64,000 bases of DNA from assembly GCA_001792895.1 (NCBI GenBank), contig MARA01000028.1:1-64000 (forward strand), given 5' to 3'. The notes under the pieces are model-generated. The model did not search any database. It was not told the origin of the DNA and saw only the letters and a program-made list of their open reading frames with translations. This stretch comes from Lentinus brumalis. Lineage: Eukaryota > Basidiomycota > Agaricomycetes > Polyporales > Polyporaceae. How positions within the stretch are numbered: the first letter of the stretch is position 1; every line of letters starts with the position of its first letter. The translations under genes and the position numbers were made by a program. Positions 11,880-22,801 of the stretch are shown here, piece after piece.

Positions 11880-14820
11880 TCAAGTCTTGCGCAGCGAGGA
11901 CGTGCTTGATGGTGTCCGATTAACCTTCACATTAAGGCCGGATGCAATTATTGACTCACGGGGCTGCCGCTCTTTGGCGGGTTTAGGTTTAGTAACTGAT
12001 CCCGTCTTCGGAGAGGATTTCGCCGGTTTTAACGCGGCGACTACTGTCTTCTGGCGCTTGGAACAATTGGGCTCCGTATCGCCTTGCGGAGCTTCCGAAT
12101 CTGCAACATGTTTGCGCTTGGTGCCTTTGCCTGTGTATGTCGTATCAGTGTCTGGCAAATTCTGACTTGCAGTGTTGCATTGCGCTCACCCGAACTAGTT
12201 CCCGCTGTGTTCTGCATAGCGTCTTCTGTAGGCATCACCACCACAGATGCAGCTGGACGTTCAAGTCAGAACAGGAATGAATCCCGGAAAAAAAATCTTA
12301 CGATTGCGACCATGTCTGTACATGAATGGGAGAAACTTGGATTTCTTTGCCTTGAACGCGTCCCATTTCCGCATAGCTTCAGCCCGAGCAGGAAAGTTAG
12401 ATTCCTCTGGCCGAAGACGCCAACGTTCTGGGTACGTCTTCACCCCGTGCTCATCCTCGTAGTAAAATACTTTTGACAGTGCATCGAGGTCGAGTTTCAT
12501 TGCCGAATGTGCCTTTACTTGTCGGTGGAAGAAAGCTAACTGCTGGCATTGCGCCTGGTAATACCATTGAAGGTATGCGTCCTCGTCTGTCAAAGTAGGT
12601 CCACTTGTGATCCACGTGGCGTTGTTTGTAGTGCTTGCTTTGCCGTCGTATCTGTAGATAGTGTTAGCATACTTCTGTCGAAGTAGCAAGCATTGCGTAC
12701 CTAGGGTGTATCATTTCTGGTGACATATGAAACATGCGGTCTTTGGGTAAGGCACCCAAGGCGAGCGACGTGTCGCCATCAACCATTTGCTTAGGCGGAT
12801 AGCAAACCACGACAAATCGATATGACCAAGGCTCAAGGTCGTTGCCAGAGAAATCCATAGGAGGATATCCACCATGTTGCCGCAATCCTGAGAAGCAGCA
12901 CGCAACAAAGCGGACAATTCTGAAATAATCCATGAGCTGGTGCAATTTTCAACAACTACGAACGTACCAACTGCTAAACCCAGTTCAACATTCAAGAAAT
13001 AACCAGGATGCACACCATCGGCGAGATCGCTATTTGCTAGAAGTACTGTCATCGCCCCTGGAGAGTCATTGTCATCCGCATGCGGAAGACCGAACGATCC
13101 CATTTCGCCCGACAGAGATCCTTTTGACTTTATCAGAGCCTGAAAAACAGTGTATTTGCAATAACTGACCCGACCCAGACGACGCGTCTTGAGTTGCTGC
13201 AAGGTTCATTTGTATGCCTCCGAATGCATAGTTATGACCGTCGCCAAGTCGAGGTGAGTTAACGTTCTCGGCCTGAAGTTGCTGAGCTTTGGCTAGCTCA
13301 GCGTCTGATGCTTCGAGGACGGCGATGCCAGCCCGTGCGGAAGCCTTTGGCAGTCCATCTATCAGCCTGGATGAAGACAACACCTCGAAATACATACCTT
13401 GAGGACAAATTGACGCAGCTTATGGTGATTCGTAACTTCGCCTGAAACCTTTGCGCCAACGGTGGGTCCAGAGAGCTTGCGCTGAGCTTGATATGACTGG
13501 CCCAAAGGATAACACCGCTCGGCGCCTTCCACATTAACTGCAAGACGGCTGTGTTCGAATCGAGCGCCACCTTTCCACTCGCCCTGACGGTTGAGACGAG
13601 CTTTGCGCAGATCACGGTTTTTGGGTCTTCTAGAGCCAGATCACGAGCTTTGTCCATATCTTCTTTGAAGGGAGCTAACACTTCTCTGCAAAGAGGTTTA
13701 GGTTTAATAACAATCACAGCAATATGCACTCACAACGACGGCACGACCATCACAATGTCATCATCCTCTTCCTTGCCGCTGCCCCACATGTCGCGTAAAA
13801 GGACATAGGATCCCGGCCGCAGGATAACGTATCCTAGTAACTTTGAGCACATATGCAAATAGAGATTCGGTGAATAACTTACCAGCCCCTTTCAAACCCT
13901 GCTCGGTGCCCCGTGGAAATGGCAATTTGCGAGTTTTTTCGTAGGTGTTAGCCATTTGCTTCTCGCGAGTGTCGGAAAGGGCGATATATATGACGTCATG
14001 AGGAACGTCTCGCGGGATCTTGGAATGGGAAGTGATGCGGTACAGTTGTACCTGACAGGCAGCACGTCCAGGTAGATGGACTGGCTCCCAACCATCACCC
14101 GGTCCTAGAGCCTCTGAACCCAGGATGAGATGAGTTCTGTTTTGACAAATACTGATACTTACTGCGCGCGACCATCTTGTACCGCTACGATAGGGACAAA
14201 TATGCAGAGGGATAACTAAAACAAACGGCAATTACTCAGCGAATAAATAACGCCAATTAAAGTATTTGTATGCTCACAGCGCGGCCGTCACGAAAACGTA
14301 CACCACGAGCAAATCTGCCTCAACTGGAGCCCGGCGCAGCTGTCGACATGATAACTGTTAGACTACTGCGACAAAATGGTGGGTGCACCATGCCTACGTT
14401 TTGCGCGTTGACGCAGGATACAGATACTCTGAAGAGCGAATGACACTCCTCAACAGCGTGGCTTGATCTGACGGCGGTCCAGGGCAGCGCTTGGGCGGAT
14501 TGAGCTGAGTTCCCGAGATATGAGGTATGCTGGACAAGCAGAATCGTAAGGGACGCACCGTAAGGACGGGAACAGGGAATGGTTGCGTTCCTATTCCGAG
14601 TGGGCCTTCTAATACCCAACCTCAACGCTGACAAAATTGGGGTGCCATCAGTCCAAGATCGAGGGAATGCGGAAGGCGCCCCATCAGGCGGATAAGCATG
14701 CAACGGTGATGCAGTCACCCGATGCTCAGGAGTGCTTCGATCGTCCTGCCGCCTGACAGGCACCACAAATCTTGGAGCCCCGACTGCAATCATGCCGCAA
14801 ATCGACATGGCCTCCGACAT
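11880..14820 (-). CDS. probable TET/JBP-type 2-oxoglutarate/Fe(II) dioxygenase
   Basis: TET/JBP enzymes oxidise 5-methylcytosine or thymine in DNA, using Fe(II) and 2-oxoglutarate. The core exons read GLPHADDNDSPGAMTVLLAN (HxD iron-ligand motif at 13074-13082). Then follow HPGYFLNVELGLAV and FSGLRQHGGYPP, with the distal His at 12874-12876. Next is EPWSYRFVVVCYPP, with an Arg suited to 2-oxoglutarate binding. This order and wording match the agaricomycete TET/JBP family as I know it. Upstream exons carry THLILGSEALGPGDGW and SYVLLRDMWGSGKEEDDD (14150-13740). The C-terminus is basic (KGTKRKH, SKRQKT), suggesting nuclear localisation, and stops at 11880. I could not find a phase-consistent intron between the HxD and distal-His exons (12930-12990), so this copy may be frame-broken. 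The 5' end is uncertain; the stretch 14320-14820 may be a first exon. Confidence 0.6.
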
Positions 14821-15189
14821 GTGAAAATGGTTGAAATGCTTACTGTGTCATAAAAGGGAATGCAGGCCGCCGCGATGAGCGGGTCTAAGTATGGCCGCCG
14901 GGCGGGCAGGCCAAGTCGGGAGATCGGGCCTCGCTGCTTTATTGCGCTGTAAGGAAAACAGTCAGTCTCCTATTGACCCAAGCGACCCAAGGAAACACTG
15001 GCCAGGGGCCAAGGCAGACGCAATCAAAGGTAAGTGCGCAGCGACCTATAGAACGGAAAGGGATCTCGACATGTATTGACACCGTCTCAGGTGCCACCTC
15101 GAAGGCTGGAACGATCAGATGAGAAAAACCGTCTACAGGGGGGAGGGGAGCACCGGCTATTGCATGAGCTAGACAGCTGCAGTCCCAGT

Positions 15190-15290
15190 CCGCATTCTGC
15201 TGGTATACCAGCAAGAGAGATCGCCTCCATTGCGACACCGTCTTGCACGGCCATGGAGGCGATCTCACGGGTGCCATGCCCCGCCGAATG
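15190..15290. repeat. imperfect inverted repeat
   Basis: GAGATCGCCTCCAT and its exact reverse complement ATGGAGGCGATCTC are separated by about 22 bases. Outside them, further imperfect pairing continues (GCATTC near 15192 with GAATGC near 15286). It lies about 30 bp from the larger perfect palindrome. Confidence 0.75.
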
Positions 15291-15315
15291 CGATGGCCTT
15301 GGGAGTCTCCGGTGG

Positions 15316-15398
15316 CTAGGATGTTTAGGGGCAAGACAGTGTCGACGCACGTCATAGTATGACGTGCGTCGACACTGTCTTGCCCCTAAACATCCTAG
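15316..15398. repeat. perfect 83-nt palindrome (41-bp arms, 1-nt centre)
   Basis: The left arm 15316-15356 begins CTAGGATGTTTAGGGG and ends ACGTCATA. The single centre base is G at 15357. The right arm 15358-15398 is the exact reverse complement (TATGACGT ... CATCCTAG). There is no mismatch and essentially no loop. Such a structure would extrude as a hairpin. It could be a foldback transposon remnant, a recent inverted duplication, or an assembly artefact. Confidence 0.95.
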
Positions 15399-16007
15399 TA
15401 GCACGCGTAGCTGGATGTAAAGTCCTCGACGCCCTCAACGATCTCTTCATATGGGTCGCCCAACGTACTGTTAAACAACACCGGTCTGCCAATCGTGCAT
15501 GGGAGATTGGCAGCATGGTAGAGTACCGCTAGACAGTATGTATGAGTAAAGTTGCCCGAACTGCGGGCACGCTCAAATCCAAGCTCAGACATCTTACTCA
15601 CGGGCAATATCCAAGCTCATAATCGAGAGCATGAGCGTGAGGACTTCCTGCTCCAAACGTTGTGTCTGATTAAGAGCCGCCAGCGATATTCTGTCGGCTG
15701 AAGGAGCTTTGGCCATCTAGACCACCAAAGAGCCGAAGCGACGGCACTGTCGACCAGTATAAGCAGCTGAGTTCGAGAGACGTTTACCACTGATGACATA
15801 CCTTTTGAATGCATGATAACCTGCAGCGAAATACGGGCTTTGGAAGAAGAGCCAGCAAACAACATTGAAAAGCGGGAGATGGAGAACGCCTAGGTGAGAA
15901 GCGCCCAGAAAGGGATGACACATCGTTTCCCAGCCGACGTCTTAACCATATCTCCTTCTCCTTCTCCTCCTCTCCTCCTCCTCTTCCTCAGGCTCCCTTT
16001 TCTGAAC

Positions 16008-16557
16008 ACACCACTCGTGCGAGGACATCCACCGCCCATCCTCTTGACGTACGGCTTGATTCACCAGCAGTCGAACCTCATCCTTGTCGGTGGCTCCGGT
16101 TTCGGTGGCGCTGACGACCTCTGGCCGTACCTCATCCGTGGAACAGTACGGACTTCAGCCGATGCCGTCTGACGGCTTCCTATTCGCCGGTCGCGTCATG
16201 GTCGCGAAGGAGGCACACTGCACGAGCTCGTCGGCCAAGGACCTCATCGTCGCGGCTCCTGGTGTCGATGACACGCAACGGGAGGGTACATACGCGAAGG
16301 AGACTGGCGGCATCCTCACTGTCCGCTTCGAGCTCGGCGAGTCCATACACAAGATTGCGACGCGCGCCGTCAAGCTCTTGAAGGAGTTCGACAATACCGT
16401 CTTCAAGCTGCCGAAGGAGAAGTGCGCGGCGTGGCTCACGGAGCATCGCGCGGAGGTCATCGCGAAGCTCAACAAGGACTTCGCTAAGCTGGAAGAAGGA
16501 CAGATCGTCGTCGAGGACATCGCAGATATGACCTCCGAGGAAGTCGTCCTCCGCATG
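16008..16557 (+). pseudogene. fatty acid synthase beta fragment A (enoyl reductase region)
   Basis: Matches the enoyl-reductase part of fungal fatty acid synthase beta (Fas1), the cytosolic complex that builds C16-C18 acyl chains. Visible blocks in order are HHSCEDIHRP (about 16008-16040), ILLTYGLIHQQSNLILVGG, GSGFGGADDLWPYL (the FMN-site glycine motif), QPMPSDGFLFAGRVMVAKEA, TGGILTVRFELGESIHKIAT, and FKLPKEKCAAWLTEHRAEVI ending at MTSEEVVLRM (16557). Single-base breaks occur near 16032 and 16130. The usual PWFGWKKDG segment is replaced by LEEGQ. The stretch starts abruptly, so the acyltransferase part is absent. It runs directly into the P450 fragment, in frame. Confidence 0.85.
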
Positions 16558-17425
16558 TACGTATACCAACACAAGTACATCAAAGCGCTCTATGAGCGAT
16601 ACGGCGATGTCGTCCGGATCGGTACGAGGTCAGATTTACTCTGGGCATATTTTCTTCTCATCTCTCGCCCCAGGTCCGAACGAGCTCTCCATCCGCGACG
16701 CGTCGCTCTTTAACCCTCTCATGGGCTCCTCTGGTGTTTCGAAGGGTCCACGTACGTATCGCGTCTCTGCCCTCGCTGCCTTGCTGACGCGTACCCTCAG
16801 ACTTCATCGGGCGCATGCTCACCGACAGCGCCCTGCCAATGGTCGGCATCCAGAACACGGACGTGCACCTTCTCCGATCCCGCTGCCGCTGACCGGTCAC
16901 ATAGAATCAAGAAGACCTGCCGGACGCGCCCCCCGTTCCGATACAGCGCTCGTCGACGACGGTGTTCTCGCTATCATTGCAGGCGCGGACACGACGTCCA
17001 GCGCGATGACGACGATCGTCTACTGTCTGCTCACGCACCCCGACGTGTATGAGCGGCTGCAGGCCGAGGTCGACAAGTTCTACCCGTCCGGCGAGGACGC
17101 ACTGGTCACGAAGCACCACCGCGAGATGCCCTACCTGAACGCCGTCATGTATGTACATCTTTTCCCATCACGCGACTCGTACTAACTCGCGAGCAGAAAC
17201 GAGGTTCTGCGCGTGTACCCGCCCGTACCGGGAGGCAGCCAACGGCAGGTCCCTCCGAACCCTCTACATCCCCGCAGGCACGAGCTTCTGGTGCCACATC
17301 TACTCGACGCAGCACGACACGCGCAACTTCACCGACCCGTCCTCCTTCTGGCCTGAGCGCTGGCTCCTCGCCGCGCGCGACCCCTCTCTCCCGCCCTCGG
17401 ATCCCGCCGTGCGCGATCAGGCATA
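16558..17425 (+). pseudogene. cytochrome P450 fragment embedded in the FAS-beta copy
   Basis: P450s are haem monooxygenases. In order I see HKYIKALYERYGDVVRIGPN and ELSIRDASLFNPLMG, SALPMVGIQNTD (toward helix C), the I-helix IIAGADTTSSAM (about 16972-17008), a K-helix ExxR motif ENEVLR-like NEVLRVYPPVPGG (about 17199-17238), and the PERW-type motif FWPERWL (about 17347-17367). Three introns are intact (16622-16673, 16752-16800, 17149-17196), and each splices in phase, so this is copied genomic DNA rather than a retrocopy. The region between helix C and helix I is missing; a TGA near 16890 marks the join. The Cys haem-ligand segment is absent: right after DPAVRDQAYF the sequence becomes fatty acid synthase again. 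It cannot encode a working P450. Confidence 0.85.
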
Positions 17426-18846
17426 CTTCCTCGCGATCTCGCAGCGGCCTGGTCAAAAGCCTGTGTCGTTCATTCCTGTCCTCGACGCCACCTTCGAGGT
17501 CTGGTTCAAGAAGGTATGTGATGCATCGTTTACTCTCGAACCATCGAACTCAATCATTCAATCTTAGGATTCCCTTTAGGTTAACTGAGGATATCGATGC
17601 CATCTTCGACCAGGACCCGCAGCGCGTCTGCGTTCTTCAGGGTCCCATTGCGGTGAAGCACTCGCCCGTCAAGGATGTGCCCATCAAGGATCTTCTCGGC
17701 ACCCTACTCCTCGTCGACAAGCTCGTCGACCGTCCTTAGGGCGGCGACAAGTCGAAGATCCCCATGATCGAGTACCGGAGTCCGAGCTCTCGTGTCGCTC
17801 GTCTCGCGCCCGGCAACACCGCGACCTACGTCCTCAGCGACTCGCTCCCAGAACTCGAGACTCTCGCTGGTCCTGAGCTCGGCTGGACTCGCGCCCTCCT
17901 CGCGACTGCGACCATCGTACAAGGCACCGCGTACATTGACAACCCCCTCCGTCATCTCTTCGCTCCTCGCCGAGGCCAGAAGGTCGTCGTCGAGAGCGAT
18001 GTAGAGCGCCCGACAAAGACTTCTCTCTACTCTACGGCTCTGCCCCGCTCGCAACCCCTCGTTCAAGGCCGTCGAGACGATGTTCAACGGCTATACCACG
18101 ACGATCGACGTCACCCCCTTCGGAGTGTTGTGGTGTCACTGTCCCTCTCCACTTCCACTTCCTGTACAAGCCTGAGATGGGCTTCGTGCCGATCCATGAG
18201 CTCGCTGACGACTGCAACGTGCGCATCAAGCAGTTCTACTGGAAGCTGTGGTTCGGCGACAATGAGGCTCTCCCGGAGATTGGCCTCCGTGACATCTTCA
18301 CTGGTCCTGAGGTCACAATCGACGAAGACGGCATCGAGACGTTCCGTGCTAACTGGCAGGTACGCCAATTTACGTTGTGGGTGTATTGACAATGTCAGAA
18401 GCTAACAACTCCTTGTAGGCGATCATGAAGGCGATCTTTCCGTCGACTGTCGACGGCGACCTCCTCAAGCTCGTCCATTTGTCCAACGGCTTCCGCCTCC
18501 TCGAAGGTGCCACGCCATTCAAGGCTGGCGATCTCTGCCAGACTGAGGCGCGCATCATCGCGGTCACGAACAGCGACGCTGGCAAGACCGTCGAGGTCAA
18601 GGGCTTCGTTATGCGTGGTTCGGAGCGCATCATTGAAGTGGTCTCCTCCTTCCTTCACCGTGGCCGCTTCGACGACTACGAGAACACGTTTGAGATCCCC
18701 GAGGAGCCGAACTACGTCGTCGCGCTTCCGACTGAGGTCACTATTGGCATGCTGTAATCGAAGGAGTGGTTCAAATGGGACGACGAGACGAAGCCGCTTC
18801 AGGCTGGCATTACCCTCATCTTCCGCGTTCGCTTTGAAGTCAGACA
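17426..18846 (+). pseudogene. fatty acid synthase beta fragment B (linker and dehydratase region)
   Basis: Resumes Fas1 homology at LAISQRPGQKPVSFIPVLD and FEVWFKK, then intron 17514-17567, then EDIDAIFDQDPQRVCVLQGP and VKDVPIKDLLGTL. Next are TMFNGYTTTIDVTPFG, LHFLYKPEMGFVPIHE and DIFTGPEVTIDEDGIETF, then intron 18360-18418, and the hot-dog dehydratase part (KLVHLSNGFRLLEGATPFKAG ... VMRGSERIIEV). Defects: a broken frame right after the intron at 17568-17590, a TAG at 17737-17739 after VDRP, frame shifts near 18060 and 18130, and TAA at 18755-18757 where the family has Gln before SKEWFKWDD. Homology ends near 18846 without the malonyl/palmitoyl transferase domain. Confidence 0.85.
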
Positions 18847-18903
18847 TGCACTCGAAGGGCCTCGTCCAGAAGGACTTGGCGTTCGCCGGTCAGCGCTGCT
18901 GAG

Positions 18904-19639
18904 GTAGCATACTACATGGTCAGGCAGATGTCAGGATTATGTTAGGGTATACACGTACGTCTGGGTAGCAGTCCGCCAGTTGGATTGTATGTCCCCTTCC
19001 AATGTCAATTCGTTCAACACTTGAAGTTTGAAAGCCGGAAGCAGGGCAGCTGCACTGGCCAAATTGGGCAGAGTGGCGGCCTTCCCAATTGAGTAATGAC
19101 TAAGCATCATGTTGAGCGGACTAACTTCTGTTTTCCTACTTCGAGACTGCAACCACACCGTCGCATTCCGCTCAAGGTTACATCGAGTATTCACAGGTCC
19201 GTCTTTGCCCTGATTCTGCGGACCAAGCGGTACTTATAGCCAGTGTCTCTGCGACTCTGACCAGCCCAACTTCAACCTCGAGCATTCGCATGCGTGAGTG
19301 GCGAATGGTAAGGATTAGGCTCGCTGGCTGAAGATACTACAAAGACAGGCGGACGTTCAACCTGCGGCTGATACAAATCGTCCACCGTGCAACTTCAATC
19401 GGCCTGGAAGTCAATCGTTCTGTACCGGGTCCACCACCTGTTCGGGAGCTCTTGAAGGGTGTCATTCGTCCTTCAGAGCACGCAGTCGGAACTCACGGCG
19501 AAGCCGATACTTCTCAAATAATCAAACTTCAAGCGATAGGTCTGTGTAATCACTGAACCATATCCGCGACTTGTAGTAACAATCATGCATGCAGCTCGGC
19601 ACCATCCTCACCTCCGAGTCTTTGCTCTTGACATCGCAG
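18904..19639. other. intergenic, no gene seen
   Basis: Between the chimeric pseudogene and the next + strand gene. A minus-strand open frame at 18937-19194 is short and unrecognised. Upstream exons of the 19640 gene could lie here, but I cannot define any. Confidence 0.4.
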
Positions 19640-22403
19640 ATGCCCGCGCGTGCTCAGAGTCGTCACCTTGAGTGGTGAGTACACAGGACTGTACGGAGAA
19701 TATGCCGCCGAGTCCGATAGCTCATGGTCGCCCCAGGTACGAGTATGTTTATGCGTTCACGGACCGTCACGGGCAACTCTTCACCACCGTCAACGTCCCG
19801 TACGATCTACAGCTTCCTCAGAGCCCGGCCGTAGAGCTCCAGCAGAACACGTACACCGAGATGTTACGGCCGCAGTACGCATGGCTCGAAGCTCCCGAGG
19901 CCGCCTTCCTCACACGATCAGTTCCTGTGACCGATGCCCTCCTATCCTGCGTGGCCGCGGACACATTGGAGCCAGAGTGCTACGCAGGTGGATACCGGGT
20001 GCCCGTTTCCCTGCAGAAGTCTTGGATGGAACTTGAGAGCGGACTCACGGCCGTCACGGGTGCGCTGCTGCAGGGACTGAAATCCCCAGCCCTTGCTACC
20101 GCCATCAAGTATCCAAACTGGTCCAAGCCATCCGACTGGAACTTCCGCGGAGTCCATCCCCATTATCAGGCTGCCCAATATGTCGCCCGTCGCACTCGGA
20201 TGTCGCTTTTGTTCCTCGCTGCTCGCTGCTCGATGGTCATCGCATCCTGGGAGCACGCACCGCCCTTGCCAAGATCTGCTCACTCCATGACAGCGCGGCC
20301 AGCTACAACCTCACCCGACCCTACTGCGGCATGGCTAGCCGAGTTAGAGAGGAGGCGTGTTCCAGTCTCGTGGAGAGACGCGATCCGGGAGTCCATCATT
20401 TCAGACTTCTCGGCCGGTCTCCGCGTAGGAGCGGTCTTTCAAGTCGGAACCTACGGCTGGTTGGACCTCATCCCGGTCCTACGCACCTCTCGCGTCCCGG
20501 TCTTCTTTCGTTGGCAGTCTGAAGAGGACGCTGCCTTCATTCTCAAAGCCTATCCCTACCTATCCGACCTCATTCCAGCTCAACTAGACCGTTCGATGGC
20601 CATGAGCCTTCCTCCCACACGAGACAAGCCCCCTGCTTACCATCTGATACGTAACGGCATCGCTCGGAACCATCCCGATATGACCGTTGTCCCGCATGAA
20701 ATACCGCGGGGCCCCTATCAACACCCAGAGGAGTCGCGGCAGGCATTTATCACCCGGCGGAAGAAGCTGAGTGTGAGCTTGCAACAGCGTGAAGATAAGC
20801 AAGCGGCGGAGCGGCGGATGCAGCGGGAGCAATCGGCGGCTCGGGATGTTCTTCCACGTAGTCGGTCAGCTGTATATGCGTGGACCTCTGTCGGACAGGC
20901 CTACCCCCACTATCCAGAGAAGTGGCACGCACTGGAGATCCGGGTCTCCGTACCTGCTCGAGCAGTCATAGGTCTTTGGCGGTCACTCTCGGTCTCTGGT
21001 AGATCCTACAACTCGTTCTTCGACGAGTGGGACCTGTGGTTCTCAGCCACGCCGAGCGACACGGCCTCACAAGATCAAGCCGTCCCTTTTGCATTTCTCA
21101 CTGGCTCCAGCATTTCCCATCTCCCCGATAGTATTGAGCTCAGGCAGTCCGACCCAGAACACCTTCCTGAATTGGAATCATTGCCTAGTATCGTCATCGA
21201 CAAGATCAACACTCCAGCGTTTGAACCAGAGGACATCGAACTCTGGTACGGTGTCCGTCCTACGTCTCGCCTATTTGGCAGCGTGGACTATGATACTCAT
21301 CTCAGTGACGCTCATGTCATCCTCGGACGGCCGATCGCTTCTATGCCGCAGGATCCCCTGATTCTGAAGTCACTCAGTGGGTGGATATCGGCCATGACGA
21401 CGAATCAGCTAGAGTCAAGCGCACTCGCTGAGACATGGGACCTCGATGCTCGTTCACACAGCTTCCTTCCCAGAACTATCAATATTCGCCAAGTCCGTCT
21501 CCACGAGCATGTCCGGTGGGAGGCTGGGCACGAGCATGCAAGCTACGAGGTCACATTCCACACGGACCCCAAAAACATGGCCTGGCAGCTGATAACGGGT
21601 GCCGCAGCAACCGTCTTTCTACTCCGCTGTGCAATTGTCATCGACTCGCAAAGTGCGGCTCGGACCCTTGTCTTAAGTGGCGTACCCTTTCACACAGTCA
21701 CCATGTGTTCTGCTGTCCCTCATCCCCTGCCATCCTCCATGCTCCAGGGCAAGCTGGTCGTACCTTACCGTCATAAATCCTTCATACCTACGGCCCATGA
21801 TTATCAGAGCTACGTTCAACGGGTCTTGCAAATTGTACGTCGACCCCACGCGGTCGCTGGCCTCCGCATGGGAGGAATCGTATGGAGGCTTCTCACGGAG
21901 GCAGTTGGGGATGACGAGGACCTGCAAAATCGCCTTGCCCAGCAGGCCGCTTCTGGTCCCTCGGGCGAGTCGTCAAGCTATGGAGAAGTTCTACGGCTGA
22001 GTCGATCCTTTGCATTCATGGACGATAGCTTGTCAGAGGAGGAGTTGGATGCAATTAGTGGGGTGTACAAGGTATACACAGGTAAGTTATCATGGTCGCT
22101 TCAGTTTCCAAAGCTGAACATCCTCTAGATCAGCAGAACCAGACTGCAGATGTGTCGTGGTGGCCCAAGCACAATCACTGGGTCAATCATGCGGGTCAGT
22201 ACACAGGTTTTTGGACACAATGGAATGAGAAATGGTTCTGTGACCGGCTCGAGTCCATCCATAATGGGACGGCTCGTCCACGGACCAGTTATGACTGGAA
22301 ACAAGCCCTGAAGGGTCATCGGGAGGCAAAGACGATGGGCAGCATGGTGGAATCGGCGAGCAAGGCTTTTATTAGGAAATATGTGCTAGACGTTGCTTCT
22401 TGA
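19640..22403 (+). CDS. 884-aa protein of an unrecognised agaricomycete family
   Basis: Three exons (19640-19674, 19737-22081, 22129-22403) give 2655 nt, exactly 885 codons. The start at 19640 (MPARAQSRHLEW) is chosen because its 62-nt intron splices in phase to YEYVYAFTDRHGQLF. Notable blocks are WRDAIRESIISDFSAGLRVGA-type residues near 20370-20430, LIPVLRTSRVPVFFRW, a charged helical stretch rich in Gln/Arg/Glu (QQREDKQAAERRMQREQ, about 20785-20835), and a Trp-rich C-terminal exon (WWPKHNHWVNHAGQYTGFWT). There is no signal peptide, membrane segment or catalytic motif I can name. The long clean frame and in-phase introns support a real gene. Confidence 0.8.
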
Positions 22404-22801
22404 CCCATTACTTACTTGTACAGTACTTAGCACAGATAAACGAGGCGTGTATGAGTAGTGTCAGGCATGAAAGAAAGCCCAAGTCGTTCTCGAGAAGTTG
22501 TGTGCGCGGTATCCATGTGTAAAGATGCGAGCTAATGAAAGTAAGTAACGCGCGATAGTCCTGATAAGTTGCGTGATACAAGCTGGAGTTAATGTGGCGA
22601 TGCGCGATAATGATGTGTGCGCTTGGGTATTTAATGTACAGAAAAGCCGTCATACGCGTACCCACCCACCGTGACCTGCAGTAAGCCTTGGCTGCCTTTC
22701 GGCCATTCGACTAGAGATACGCATGTCTATCCAAGACTTGCTATCGGAGAGCATTATTGCTCTATCTCCACATGTCGTGTTTGGAAACTGACACTGATTG
22801 A

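Larger units (their letters stand above)
14821..16007. other. intergenic region with foldback sequences and an unrecognised minus-strand fragment
   Basis: Between the TET/JBP-like gene and the chimeric pseudogene. It holds the inverted repeats at about 15190-15290 and 15316-15398. Minus-strand frames at 15395-15607 and about 15600-15720 could be exons of a small or broken gene (LGFERARSSGNFTHTY; LNQTQRLEQEVLTLMLSIMS), but I cannot join them in phase or name them. A CT-rich stretch at 15950-15990 precedes the fatty acid synthase homology and may be an old intron 3' end. Confidence 0.5.

Noticed and set aside
14320..14820. Independent gene on the minus strand
   Set aside because: Could instead be the first exon of the TET-like gene, but the downstream junctions do not keep one phase; not enough evidence for a separate gene, so it is only mentioned there.
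15894..16172. Separate small gene with a Leu/Pro-rich N-terminus
   Set aside because: Its second half is the Fas1 FMN-site region; the first half is a CT-rich intron-like tract translated by chance.
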